From NCBI RefSeq assembly GCF_023149035.1, contig NZ_JAHXMY010000001.1, positions 62,001-126,000 on the forward strand: DNA of 64,000 bases, written 5' to 3'. Of this stretch, positions 18,143 through 27,577 are shown piece by piece. This DNA is from Microbacterium sp. EYE_78 (GTDB lineage Bacteria > Actinomycetota > Actinomycetes > Actinomycetales > Microbacteriaceae). The stretch's first letter is position 1. Every line of letters starts with the position of its first letter. Made by a program: the position numbers and the translations under genes. Under the pieces are notes generated by a model that was given only the letters and a program-made list of their open reading frames with translations, did not search any database and had not been told where the DNA came from.

Positions 18143-19375
18143 ATGGCCAGACGCGGCGCCAATCAGCCGAGCGTCGGCGGCTACAACGAAGCCGTCGTCC
18201 TCGACCAGATCCGCCGCTCGCACGGGCACAGTCGGGTGGAGCTCGCGGACGCGACCGGACTCTCGGCGCAGACGGTGTCCAACATCGTGCAGCGCCTGCT
18301 CGAAGCCGGCATCGTCGAGGAGGCGGGGCGGACCAGCTCCGGACGGGGCAAGCCCCGGACGACGCTCCGGCTCGTCGGCACGAGTCGCTACGCCGTCGGC
18401 GTCCACCTCGACCCCGGCGTCCTGTCCGTCGTCGTGCTCGGCATCGACGGCGACGTCGTCGCGCGGAACACCCGCGCCACGCCCGATCCGCACGACCCCT
18501 CCCGGACGGTGGGGGTCGTCACCCGCGACATCGAGAAGGTCATCGTCGACTCCGGCATCGACCGCGATCGCATCGTCGGTGTCGGCATCGCGGCCCCGGG
18601 GCCCATCGACGCCGCGCGCGGGGTGATCGTCGATCCGCCGAACCTCGCCGGATGGCATCGGGTCCCCCTCCGCGACGCGATCGCGAAGGAGACCGGCCTG
18701 GCGGTCATGCTCGACAAAGACGTCACCGCCGCGGCCGTCGCGGAGAAGTGGGTCGCGCCGCCCGGTGACGTGCAGAACTTCGCCTTCCTGTACCTCGGCA
18801 CCGGTCTCGGCGTGGGGCTCGTCATCGGCGATGAGGTCGTCCGAGGCGGTTCCGGCAACGCAGGCGAGATCGGCCACATCGTGACCGACCCCGACGGCCT
18901 GCCCTGCGGCTGCGGGATGCGGGGGTGCGTGGCCGTCAGCTGCGCGCCCGCGCCGGTCGTCGAGGAAGCGGAGCGGCTCGGCGTGCTTCCGGCCGGGCGC
19001 GCGGGAAGCGATCCTCTCAGCATCGACGCCGCGTTGACGGCGCTGGTGGCGCTCGCCGACGGCGGGGACGTCGGCGCACAGGACCTGCTGCGCCGCGCCG
19101 GCGCGCGCGTCGCCCGCGCGCTCGCCGTGGTCAGCAATCTGCTCGACGTCGACCGCGTCGTCCTCGGCGGTCCCCTGTGGGATCGTGTCGCGCCGTGGTA
19201 TTCGGCGACGATCCCGGACGCGCTCGAGCAGCTGCGGGTCGCCCGCGACATGCACCCGGTGACGGTGTCGGGCACCGCGCTCGGCTCGGATGTCGGTGCC
19301 ATCGGGGCGGCCTGCCTGATCCTGGACGAGGCGTTGACACCGCGCACGACCTCCCTCCTCGTGCGGCACGCCTGA
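18143..19375 (+). CDS. ROK family transcriptional regulator (mannoside locus)
   Basis: The 410-residue protein has an N-terminal winged helix (NEAVVLDQIRRSHGHSRVELA then TGLSAQTVSNIVQRLLEAG, about residues 12-57). It is followed by a ROK sugar-kinase-like domain with a DPGVLSVVVLGIDGD phosphate-1-like segment, YLGTGLGVGLV and the zinc-binding-type motif CGCGMRGC. This is the NagC/XylR type of repressor that responds to a sugar. It lies 110 bases upstream of a sugar importer and alpha-mannosidase and most likely controls them. The ATG at 18143 follows GGAGCGAAGCGAG. Confidence 0.88.
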   Translation: MARRGANQPSVGGYNEAVVLDQIRRSHGHSRVELADATGLSAQTVSNIVQRLLEAGIVEEAGRTSSGRGKPRTTLRLVGTSRYAVGVHLDPGVLSVVVLGIDGDVVARNTRATPDPHDPSRTVGVVTRDIEKVIVDSGIDRDRIVGVGIAAPGPIDAARGVIVDPPNLAGWHRVPLRDAIAKETGLAVMLDKDVTAAAVAEKWVAPPGDVQNFAFLYLGTGLGVGLVIGDEVVRGGSGNAGEIGHIVTDPDGLPCGCGMRGCVAVSCAPAPVVEEAERLGVLPAGRAGSDPLSIDAALTALVALADGGDVGAQDLLRRAGARVARALAVVSNLLDVDRVVLGGPLWDRVAPWYSATIPDALEQLRVARDMHPVTVSGTALGSDVGAIGAACLILDEALTPRTTSLLVRHA

Positions 19376-19403
19376 CGCATCCCGTCACGACCCGCTCACC
19401 GCC

Positions 19404-19430
19404 TTGACGTCGCTATGTCCAAACGTTTGA
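19404..19430 (+). promoter_or_regulatory. Promoter/operator region of the mannoside operon
   Basis: A consensus-like -35 box TTGACG (19404-19409) is followed by a perfect ten-base palindrome CAAACGTTTG (19420-19429) where the spacer and -10 box would be. The palindrome is a good candidate site for the adjacent ROK repressor. The -10 box itself is not clear. Confidence 0.55.
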
Positions 19431-19485
19431 CTTACCGTGCCCGGACGACGAGTGCGGGCGTCGACGCCTGGAGCAAGGGGGCCCC

Positions 19486-20847
19486 ATGAAGATCCGCATC
19501 GTAGTCGCATCCGTCTCCGCCGCCTCGGTGGCCGCGCTCCTCCTCGGCGGCTGCACCGCCGATCCCGGCGGTGGAAACGAGGACACCGTGACGGTCGTCT
19601 ATTCCAAGACCGACGCCTTCACCGTGCTCGACACCCTCCTGCAGACGGCGAAGGAGGAGTTCGAAGCGGAGAACGAGGGCATCACCATCGACCTCCAACC
19701 GATCACGGCGACGGACGACGACTACAAGACACGGCTGCAGCTCTCGCTCGCGTCCCCCGACACCGCACCCGACGTCTTCTACGAGGACACCTTCAACGTC
19801 CGCAGCGACATCGAGGCGGGGTACCTCCTGAACCTCGACGACCGTCTGTCCGAATGGGACGACTGGGACATGTTCGGCGAGAGCGCCCGCAGCGCCGGTC
19901 AGGGCGAGGACGGCAGCATCTACGCCCTGCCACTGGGCACCGACACCCGGGTCATCTGGTACAACAAGACGGTCCTCGAGACGGCGGGCATCGCCACCCC
20001 GTGGCAACCCGAGTCGTGGGACGAGATCCTCGAGGCGGCCGCGCAGATCAAGCAGTCGCAGCCCGACGTGGTCCCCTTCAACATGTACGCTGGCACGGGC
20101 ACCGGCGAGGGCACCGTCATGCAGGGCTTCTACGAGCTGCTCTACGGCACCGGCGACGGCACGGGACTCTACGACGACGAGACGGGCAAGTGGGTCGTCG
20201 GCTCGCAGGGCTTCGTCGATTCGCTCGCCTTCCTCGAGACCCTGTACGACGAGGGCTACGCGGTCACCCCGGATCAGGCGCTCGACCCCAACGTGTGGCA
20301 GGCGGTGTTCGGCGAATGGTTCCCCGAGAACACCCTCGGCGCGACCGTCGAGGGCTCGTACACCCCGTCCTTCTGGGTCGAGGGCGGTTCGTACCCGTGG
20401 GCCGAATACGGCGACGTCATGGGCGTCGCGCTGTTCCCGACGCAGAACGGCGAAGCGCCCGGCGGCGTGAGCATGTCGGGTGGCTGGACGCTGGCCGCCT
20501 CCGCGGAGACCGACGTCCCCGACCTCGCCTTCGAGTTCATGACCACGGTGCTCAACAAGGAGAACGCGCTCTGGTACGCGATCAACAACGCGCAGATCGC
20601 CGTCCGGACGGACGTCGCCGAGGACCCCTCATACCTCGAGGCGAACCCCTTCGTCGGGGCTGTGACGGATGCCGTAGCCGTGACCCACTTCCGTCCGGCG
20701 AACAGCGACTACCCGCAGATCTCCGTCGCCGCGCAGCAGGCCACCGAGGCGGTCATCACCGGACAGCAGAGTCCCGAAGAGGCCGCCGCGGCGTACGACG
20801 AGGCCGTCCGGCGGCTCGTCGGCGACGACGGGGTCGTCACCGGCTGA
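19486..20847 (+). CDS. ABC sugar transporter substrate-binding lipoprotein (mannoside locus)
   Basis: The 453-residue protein has a lipoprotein signal with lipobox LLGGC, Cys at about residue 23, so it is anchored outside the membrane. The rest follows the extracellular solute-binding family 1 fold: VVYSKTDAFTVLDTLLQTAK early, DVFYEDTFNV, then TRVIWYNKTVLETAG, the usual hinge region. It is the first gene of an importer operon that continues into two permeases and an alpha-mannosidase. The ligand is therefore probably a mannose-containing oligosaccharide (inference). Confidence 0.9.
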   Translation: MKIRIVVASVSAASVAALLLGGCTADPGGGNEDTVTVVYSKTDAFTVLDTLLQTAKEEFEAENEGITIDLQPITATDDDYKTRLQLSLASPDTAPDVFYEDTFNVRSDIEAGYLLNLDDRLSEWDDWDMFGESARSAGQGEDGSIYALPLGTDTRVIWYNKTVLETAGIATPWQPESWDEILEAAAQIKQSQPDVVPFNMYAGTGTGEGTVMQGFYELLYGTGDGTGLYDDETGKWVVGSQGFVDSLAFLETLYDEGYAVTPDQALDPNVWQAVFGEWFPENTLGATVEGSYTPSFWVEGGSYPWAEYGDVMGVALFPTQNGEAPGGVSMSGGWTLAASAETDVPDLAFEFMTTVLNKENALWYAINNAQIAVRTDVAEDPSYLEANPFVGAVTDAVAVTHFRPANSDYPQISVAAQQATEAVITGQQSPEEAAAAYDEAVRRLVGDDGVVTG

Positions 20848-20850
20848 CGG

Positions 20851-21801
20851 ATGACCTCGACGATCGGACCGGCGACCGAGCTCGCCCCACCACGCCCGCG
20901 CGGACGACGTCGTCGTTCGCGCGTCGGCTCGCAGGCGACGCCGGCACGATCGCTGCCGCTCCTGCCTGCGATGGGTCTGCTGCTGCTGTTCCTCGCCGGT
21001 CCGATCGTCTGGGCCGTCGCGGGCTCCCTGACCGATCGGGCACTGAGCGGCGTCCGGGCGGCCCGGCCCGAGTTCGTCGGACTCCAGAACTACGAGCGGC
21101 TGTTCGCCGACCCCGTCCTCCCGCTCTCGGTGATGCTGACGGTCGTCTTCGTGGTGGGTTCGGCGATCATCGGACAGAACGTCCTCGGGATGCTGCTCGC
21201 GGTGCTCTTCCGCTCCGGCAGCCGAGTGGTCGCCGGCGCCGTGGGCGTCGTCGTCGTGACCGCGTGGGTGCTCCCCGAGATCGTCGCGGCCTTCGTCAGC
21301 TACGCCTTCCTCTCGGCCGACGGCACCTTGAACGCGATCCTCGCCGCCGTCGGCGTCGACGGCCCCAACTGGCTGTACACCTTCCCGCTGCTCGCGATCA
21401 TCCTGGCGAACACCTGGCGGGGGACGGCGTTCTCGATGATGATCTACCGCGCCGCGCTCGATGATGTGCCGCCCGAGGTGACCGAGTCGGCGATGATCGA
21501 CGGCGCCGGCGGATGGCAGCGCTTCCGCTCGATCACACTGCCGATGATCCGCTCCACGGTGTTCACGAACCTCATGCTGACCACGCTGCAGACGCTGTCG
21601 GTCTTCACACTCATCTGGGTGATGACCAAGGGTGGACCCGGGGAGCTCTCCAGCACGCTTCCGGTCCTCGCGTACGCGGAGGCGTTCTCCTTCGGCGACA
21701 TCGGCTACGGCAACGCCATCGCCATCGTCATGCTGGCCCTCGGCGCGGTCTTCTCGGTCGGGTACGTCGTGTCGCTGCGACGGGCGGGGGCGGCCAGGTG
21801 A
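20851..21801 (+). CDS. ABC sugar transporter permease, MalF type
   Basis: The 316-residue integral membrane protein has about six helices after a basic cytosolic tail (RPRGRRRRSRVG). The EAA loop that contacts the ATPase reads TESAMIDGAGGWQRFRSITLP, near residue 210. Start at the ATG at 20851, three bases after the binding-protein stop. It pairs with the next permease, whose GTG overlaps its stop. Confidence 0.92.
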   Translation: MTSTIGPATELAPPRPRGRRRRSRVGSQATPARSLPLLPAMGLLLLFLAGPIVWAVAGSLTDRALSGVRAARPEFVGLQNYERLFADPVLPLSVMLTVVFVVGSAIIGQNVLGMLLAVLFRSGSRVVAGAVGVVVVTAWVLPEIVAAFVSYAFLSADGTLNAILAAVGVDGPNWLYTFPLLAIILANTWRGTAFSMMIYRAALDDVPPEVTESAMIDGAGGWQRFRSITLPMIRSTVFTNLMLTTLQTLSVFTLIWVMTKGGPGELSSTLPVLAYAEAFSFGDIGYGNAIAIVMLALGAVFSVGYVVSLRRAGAAR

Positions 21802-22655
21802 GCGCGGCGACGGCGACGCGGAGCATCGCAGCGCCCACGCGGTCGGCGACGCGGTTCTGGGCGAACCTCGTCCTCATCGTCATCGGGGCGCTGTTCGCGG
21901 CGCCGCTGCTGTGGGTGGTGCTCGCATCCGTCGACTCGGTCGCGAGCTATCAGGTCGCCTGGCCCGAAACGTTCACGCTCGACAACTTCACCGACGTCCT
22001 GACGCCCGAACTGACCCTGCTGCCGCTGCTCAACAGCATCCTGCTGTCCACCGGCACCGCTGTGGTCACGGTCCTCGTCGCGATCCTCGCCGCCTACCCG
22101 CTCTCGCGCTACCGTTCCCGCTTCAACGGCCCGTTCCTCTACTCCGTGCTGTTCGCGAGCTGCCTCCCCATCACCGCGATCATGGTGCCGGTGTACAGCC
22201 TCTTCGTGCAGCTGCGGCTGATCAACCAGCCGTGGGCGGTGGCGCTGTTCCTCGCGGCGAGTTCGCTGCCGATGGCGCTGTGGATGACGAAGAACTTCAT
22301 GGACTCCGTGCCCGTCGAACTCGAGCAGGCGGCCTGGGTCGACGGGGCGAGCGCGATGCGGGCGCTGTGGACCGTGGTCGTCCCGCTCATGCGCCCCGCG
22401 CTCAGCGTCGTCTTCGTCTTCGTTTTCCTGCAGGCGTGGGGCAACTTCTTCGTTCCGTTCGTGCTCCTGCTCACGCCCGACTGGCAGCCCGCGGCCGTGT
22501 CGATCTACTCGTTCTTCGGCCAGTACGGCACCGTGGCGTACGGGCGCCTCGCCGCATACTCCCTGCTCTACTCGTTGCCCGTCCTCGGGCTCTACCTGCT
22601 CGTCACCCGCAGCCTGGGCGGCTCGTTCGCCCTGTCCGGCGCGGTGAAGGGCTGA
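21798..22655 (+). CDS. ABC sugar transporter permease, MalG type
   Basis: The 285-residue membrane protein has about six helices and an EAA loop EQAAWVDGASAMRALWTVVVP, near residue 178. The GTG at 21798 overlaps the previous stop (GTGA), so translation is coupled. The open frame continues upstream inside the neighbouring permease, but that part is a shadow. No ATP-binding gene follows, so the importer must use an ATPase encoded elsewhere. Confidence 0.92.
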   Translation: MSAATATRSIAAPTRSATRFWANLVLIVIGALFAAPLLWVVLASVDSVASYQVAWPETFTLDNFTDVLTPELTLLPLLNSILLSTGTAVVTVLVAILAAYPLSRYRSRFNGPFLYSVLFASCLPITAIMVPVYSLFVQLRLINQPWAVALFLAASSLPMALWMTKNFMDSVPVELEQAAWVDGASAMRALWTVVVPLMRPALSVVFVFVFLQAWGNFFVPFVLLLTPDWQPAAVSIYSFFGQYGTVAYGRLAAYSLLYSLPVLGLYLLVTRSLGGSFALSGAVKG

Positions 22656-22695
22656 CGCCCGCACTCCCCCGACCCCCGCCAGGAGAGAAGCCCCC

Positions 22696-25692
22696 ATGCA
22701 TCGCAACGACCGTCTCGCCCTCCAGCGCATCGATCGGCTGACCGCCGACCGGCTCGCGCCGGCGACGCATCGCGAGCGGGCAGCGCTGCGCATCGAGGCC
22801 TGGGAGGTGCCGGGCGAACCGGTGCCGTTCGACGAGGCGGTCCGCCAGGCATACACCCCGGTCGAGATCGGCGCGTCCTGGGGACGTCCGTGGGGGACGG
22901 TGTGGTTCCACGTGACGGGCGCCGTGCCGGCGCACTGGCGCTCGCAGCCGGGCACCCGCCCCGAGATCGTCGTGGACCTCGGGTTCGACGGCTCGGCGCC
23001 CGGCTTCCAGGCCGAGGCGCTCGTCTTCCGCCCCGACGGTTCCATCGTCAAGGCCGTCGAGCCCCGCAACGCCGCCGTCCCCGTCGAGTCGGACGAGATC
23101 GACCTCTGGATCGAGGCGGCGGGCAACCCGAGTGTCGCCGGGACCTTCACCTTCGCCCCGACGCCGCTCGGCGACCGCGACACCGCGGGCGACGAGCCCA
23201 TCTACCGACTGGCCCGCCTCGACCTCGCGCTCCTCGACGAGACGGTGTGGGAGCTGCGGCAGGACGTCTGGACCCTGCGAGGGCTCGTCGACGAACTCGA
23301 CCCCGACCGCACGCGCCACGCGCGCGTCCTGGCCGCGCTCGGCCGTGCGCTCGACGCGGTCGACCCGGACGACGTCGCCGGTACGGCGAGCGCCGGGCGC
23401 GACGCGCTCCGAGCGGTCCTGTCCGCGCCGGCATCCGCGTCCTCCCATCAGGTGACGGCGGTGGGGCACGCCCACATCGACTCGGCGTGGCTGTGGCCGG
23501 TACGCGAGACGGTGCGGAAGGTCGCGCGCACCTTCTCCAACGTGCTCGATCTCATGCGCACCGAGCCCGATTTCGTGTTCGCCGCGTCGTCGGCCCAGCA
23601 GTACGCGTGGGTGAAGGAGCACTACCCCGAGCTGTACGAGCGGATGCGGCGGGCCATCGCCGAGGGCCGATTCGCCCCCGTGGGCGGCATGTGGGTGGAA
23701 TCCGATACGAACATGCCGGGGTCCGAGGCCCTCGCCCGCCAGTTCATCGAGGGCAAGCGGTTCTTCCTCGAGGAGTTCGGGATCGAGCCGCTGGAGGTGT
23801 GGCTGCCGGACTCGTTCGGCTACTCCGCGGCGCTGCCGCAGATCATCACCGCCGCGGGATCACGGTGGTTCCTGACGCAGAAGATCTCGTGGAACGAGAC
23901 CAATCGGATGCCGCATCACACCTTCCTCTGGGAGGGGATCGACGGCACCCGCGTCTTCACCCACTTCCCCCCGGTCGACACCTACAACGCCGAGCTGTCG
24001 GCGGCCGAGCTCGCCCGTGCGGAGCGCCAGTTCGCAGAGAAGGCGGATGCCGCATCCTCCCTCGTCCCCTTCGGGTGGGGCGACGGGGGCGGCGGACCCA
24101 CGCGCGAGATGATCGCCGCAGCGCGCCGGACGGCGGACCTCGAGGGGTCGCCGAAGGTGCGTCTGGGCTCACCGTCGCAGTTCTTCGCCGACGCCGAGGC
24201 CGAATACCCCGATGCGCCGGTGTGGTCCGGGGAGCTCTACCTCGAGTACCACCGCGGCACCTACAGCGCGCAGGCGAGGACCAAACGGGGCAACCGGCGG
24301 AGCGAGCATCTGCTCCGGGCGGCCGAGCTGTGGGCGGCGACCGACACCGTCCGGACCGGCGCGGAGTACCCCGCCGAGCGCCTCCGCGAGCTGTGGCGCA
24401 CGGTGCTGCTCAACCAGTTCCACGACATCCTCCCGGGCACCTCGATCGCCTGGGTGCATCACGAGGCCGAGGCCGCGTACGCCCGCGTCGAGCGTGAGCT
24501 CCGGCACATCATCGACGACGCCGTCCGCTCGCTGGCGGGGACCGGCGAGGTCCCGTTGACCGCCAACGCCGCGCCCGTCGGCATCGCCGGCGCGCCCGCC
24601 CTGGGTATCGCCGCCACGGCCGCCCCGGAGATCGTCGCTCCCGAGCGCGACGGCGACGGGTGGGTGTTCCGACACGACCGCTTCCACTGGGCGATCGACG
24701 CACGCGGACTCGTCGTGGGCGGGGTCGACCTGACCACCGGACGCGACCTGATCGATCCGTCGCACCCCGCCGGGCTCCTGCAGCTGTTCCGCGACACCCC
24801 GCGCGAGTGGGATGCCTGGAACATCGACGCCGAGGACGGCGCGATCCACACGGAGCTGGTGGAAGCCGCGCGCGTGGACGTCGACGGCGGCGACCTCGTG
24901 GTGGTGCGCGAGTTCGGCCGATCGCGGGTGGAACAGCGCTACCGGGTCGATCCCGGGTCCGGCGCTCTCGAGGTCGCGGTCGAGCTCGATTGGCACGAAC
25001 GGCAGAAGATGCTGAAGCTCGCCTTCCCGCTGCGCGTGCGCGGCGAGCGCGCCGAGTCCGAGATCCAGTTCGGTCACCTCTCGCGGGGCATCCACGCGAA
25101 CACGACGTGGGATGCCGCGAAGTTCGAGACCGTCGCGCACCGGTGGCTGCGGGTGGTCGAGGGAGACTACGGCGTGGCGGTCGCGAACGACTCGACGTAC
25201 GGCCATGACGTGCAGCGTGCGCCCGGCGCTGACGGCGGGGCCCGCACGGTCGCGCGCGTGACGCTGGTGCGCGCTCCGCTGTTCCCCGATCCCGAGGCCG
25301 ACCAGGGCTCGCACGACTTCCGTGTCTCGCTCCTGCCCGGCGCGACCGTCTCCGCCGCGGTCGCCGAGGGGTTCCGCCTCAACCTCCCAGCGGAGCAGAT
25401 CCGCGGTGCCCGCGAGGTCGACGCGCTCGTGACGGTTGACGACCCCGGGGTCGTCGTCGAGGCGGTCAAGCTGGCCGACGACGGCTCGGGCGATGTGATC
25501 GTCCGACTCTACGAGGCGCTCGGCTCCGCGCGGCGGGCGACGATCGTGCCGGGGTTCGTCACGACGGGTGTGACCCAGACGGACCTGCTGGAGCGGACGA
25601 TCGATCCCAGCGCGCTGCGGGAATCGGCGGACGAGGCGGTGCGGCTCGAGCTGTCGCCGTTCCAGCTGGTGACCCTGCGCATGGCGCGCTGA
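22696..25692 (+). CDS. Alpha-mannosidase, glycoside hydrolase family 38
   Basis: The 998-residue cytosolic enzyme (no signal peptide) removes alpha-linked mannose. The catalytic domain begins near residue 252 with VGHAHIDSAWLWPVRET, whose HAHID supplies zinc ligands. GGMWVESDTNMPGSEA carries the nucleophilic Asp, and LPDSFGYSAALPQI follows. The C-terminal beta domains (DWHERQKMLKLAFPLRV) fit the family, and length is normal. It ends the ROK-controlled operon, 40 bases after the permease, with GGAGAG upstream of the ATG. It should act on mannosides brought in by the importer. Confidence 0.95.
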   Translation: MHRNDRLALQRIDRLTADRLAPATHRERAALRIEAWEVPGEPVPFDEAVRQAYTPVEIGASWGRPWGTVWFHVTGAVPAHWRSQPGTRPEIVVDLGFDGSAPGFQAEALVFRPDGSIVKAVEPRNAAVPVESDEIDLWIEAAGNPSVAGTFTFAPTPLGDRDTAGDEPIYRLARLDLALLDETVWELRQDVWTLRGLVDELDPDRTRHARVLAALGRALDAVDPDDVAGTASAGRDALRAVLSAPASASSHQVTAVGHAHIDSAWLWPVRETVRKVARTFSNVLDLMRTEPDFVFAASSAQQYAWVKEHYPELYERMRRAIAEGRFAPVGGMWVESDTNMPGSEALARQFIEGKRFFLEEFGIEPLEVWLPDSFGYSAALPQIITAAGSRWFLTQKISWNETNRMPHHTFLWEGIDGTRVFTHFPPVDTYNAELSAAELARAERQFAEKADAASSLVPFGWGDGGGGPTREMIAAARRTADLEGSPKVRLGSPSQFFADAEAEYPDAPVWSGELYLEYHRGTYSAQARTKRGNRRSEHLLRAAELWAATDTVRTGAEYPAERLRELWRTVLLNQFHDILPGTSIAWVHHEAEAAYARVERELRHIIDDAVRSLAGTGEVPLTANAAPVGIAGAPALGIAATAAPEIVAPERDGDGWVFRHDRFHWAIDARGLVVGGVDLTTGRDLIDPSHPAGLLQLFRDTPREWDAWNIDAEDGAIHTELVEAARVDVDGGDLVVVREFGRSRVEQRYRVDPGSGALEVAVELDWHERQKMLKLAFPLRVRGERAESEIQFGHLSRGIHANTTWDAAKFETVAHRWLRVVEGDYGVAVANDSTYGHDVQRAPGADGGARTVARVTLVRAPLFPDPEADQGSHDFRVSLLPGATVSAAVAEGFRLNLPAEQIRGAREVDALVTVDDPGVVVEAVKLADDGSGDVIVRLYEALGSARRATIVPGFVTTGVTQTDLLERTIDPSALRESADEAVRLELSPFQLVTLRMAR

Positions 25693-25694
25693 GG

Positions 25695-26774
25695 TCAGTC
25701 CAGGCCGCGGACGGGCACGCCGAGCCACTCACCGAGGTCGCGGATCTCGGCCAGGACCATCTCGCGCTCGTCGTCGTCGAACGGGACGAGTTCGTGGACC
25801 GCGCCGACGACGAGCGTCTCCTTCTTCTTGTCGAGGGCGGCGTCGAGGAGCCCGATGAACCGGTCTCCGACGAGGATCGGGTGCGCGAAGTATCCGTAGA
25901 CGCGCTGGTGCTTCGGCTTGAACTGCTCGAGCACGAACGTGAAGTCGAACAGCTCCGTCAGACGCGGCCGGTCGAACAGCATCCGGTCGTACGGGTTGAG
26001 GATCGCCGCCCGCCCGCCCGGGTCGTCGGCGAGGGCTTCGACCGCCTCGGGGTCGACACGCCACCTCCACGCGCTCCCCTCGACGGTCGCCTCCTCGCCC
26101 GCCGCGCCGACGCCCGCCCACGGCGACTTCTGCCGGGCGATGCCGTACGCCTGCAGCCGTCGCCCCGCGAGGACGGCCTCGGCCTCCGCCGGGTCCATCG
26201 AGGCATCCACTCCGTCGTAGACCCGTTCGGCGAGGTCCCACACCCGCTGTCGCCCCACCCGCCCGCTCACGGCGACCTCGCCGAGGTACGACATGAGCTC
26301 GAGCATCCGGGGCACCTGATTGGAGCCGTACCAGCCGCTTTCGTTCTTCGCCTGCACGGCGCTCGTGTCGGGGATGTCCGCGGCGAGGAGCGCACCCTCC
26401 CGACCCAGCCGGGCGAGGATGTCCGCGCGGAACGCGGCATTCGCATCGAGGTATTGCCGGGTCGCCTCGCGCACCCGGCGCGTGCGCATGAGCGGCCAGA
26501 GCGCGGGCAGCAGCGACGACGGCCGGAAGTGACCGTCGTACTCGAAGAGCAGGCGGTCGTCCTCCACCGCCTTCGACAGCTGCCCGGGCTCGTACGACCA
26601 CCCGATCCGCGACCAGCAGATCGAATGCTCGCTCGGGGCGATCACCGCGGTGGGATCGATCTTGATGGCGCCCAGCTGCTCCGCGAGCTCGACGACGTCC
26701 GCCGGACGGTCGGCATCGAGCAGCTGCGCCCGCACGGCGATGCGGCGAGCGTCGTCCCTCGTGAGCCGGTGCAT
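25695..26774 (-). CDS. YcaQ-like winged-helix DNA-binding / DNA glycosylase family protein
   Basis: The 359-residue protein belongs to the HTH_42 (DUF1006) family that includes E. coli YcaQ, an interstrand-crosslink DNA glycosylase. Typical pieces are TRDDARRIAVRAQLLDADRP, IKIDPTAVIAPSEHSICWSRIG, LLFEYDGHFRPSSLLP, and the C-terminal NPYDRMLFDRPRLTELFDF with FVLEQFKPKHQRVYGYFA. Members of this family vary in their catalytic residues, so enzyme activity is not certain. It converges on the alpha-mannosidase, with two bases between the stops. Confidence 0.85.
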   Translation of the reverse strand: MHRLTRDDARRIAVRAQLLDADRPADVVELAEQLGAIKIDPTAVIAPSEHSICWSRIGWSYEPGQLSKAVEDDRLLFEYDGHFRPSSLLPALWPLMRTRRVREATRQYLDANAAFRADILARLGREGALLAADIPDTSAVQAKNESGWYGSNQVPRMLELMSYLGEVAVSGRVGRQRVWDLAERVYDGVDASMDPAEAEAVLAGRRLQAYGIARQKSPWAGVGAAGEEATVEGSAWRWRVDPEAVEALADDPGGRAAILNPYDRMLFDRPRLTELFDFTFVLEQFKPKHQRVYGYFAHPILVGDRFIGLLDAALDKKKETLVVGAVHELVPFDDDEREMVLAEIRDLGEWLGVPVRGLD

Positions 26775-26821
26775 GGCACGAGGCTAGCGGTGCCCGGCGA
26801 CACCCCCTCGCGGACGTCCGG

Positions 26822-27577
26822 TCAGGTCGAGGGCGCGAGCGTCGGATCGACGGTGCGGCGCTCGTCGAACACGAAGCAGTCCCCGGTCCACCCGTCGTCG
26901 CCGACGTGTTCGAAGTACCCGAGGATGCCGCCCTCGAGCTGCAGCGCCGAGATGCCTTCCTCGCGCAGGTGCAGGGCCGCCTTCTCGCACCGGATGCCTC
27001 CGGTGCAGAAACTGACGACGGTCTTGTCCACCAGCTGGTCGCGGTGCGCCGTCGCCGCATCCGGGAACTCGGTGAACTTCTCGAGCCGCCAGTCCAGCGC
27101 GCCGTCGAACGTGCCGTGATCGACTTCGAACGCGTTGCGCGTGTCGAGGAGCACGACCTCGCGACCGGCGTCGTCGACACCCTGCCGCAGCCAGCGGCGC
27201 AGCGTGACGGGATCCACGGCCGGTGCGCGGCCGCTCGCAGGGCGGATCGTCGGCCTGTCCATGCGGATGATCTCGCGCTTGTGCTTGACGAGCATCTTCC
27301 GGAACGGCTGCGTGGCCGACCAGCTCTCCTTCGTGGTGAGGGCGGCGAAGCGCTCGTCCTGCTGCAGGTCGGCGACGAATCCGCGCACGCCATCGGCGTC
27401 GCCGGCGAGGAACATGTTGATCCCCTCCTCCGCGACGATGATCGTCCCGAGCAGCTCGCGCGTCAGCGCACGCTCACGCAGGATCGGGCGGAGGGCGGCA
27501 GGATCGGCGATGCGGGTGAAGAGGTACGCCGAGATGTTCAGGACGGATGCCGCCGTCCCACGCGAGTCGGCGTTCAC
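26822..27577 (-). CDS. trhO: tRNA uridine(34) hydroxylase, rhodanese family
   Basis: TrhO (YceA) hydroxylates U34 of some tRNAs, the first step to 5-methoxyuridine. The 251-residue protein has the N-terminal acylphosphatase-like domain (ISAYLFTRIADPAALRP, IIVAEEGINMFLAGD) and a rhodanese domain whose active Cys lies in SFCTGGIRCEKAA. The GTG at 27577 overlaps the stop of the aldo/keto reductase gene (GTGA), so the two are coupled. An upstream in-frame ATG lies inside that gene and is not used here. Confidence 0.92.
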   Translation of the reverse strand: MNADSRGTAASVLNISAYLFTRIADPAALRPILRERALTRELLGTIIVAEEGINMFLAGDADGVRGFVADLQQDERFAALTTKESWSATQPFRKMLVKHKREIIRMDRPTIRPASGRAPAVDPVTLRRWLRQGVDDAGREVVLLDTRNAFEVDHGTFDGALDWRLEKFTEFPDAATAHRDQLVDKTVVSFCTGGIRCEKAALHLREEGISALQLEGGILGYFEHVGDDGWTGDCFVFDERRTVDPTLAPST

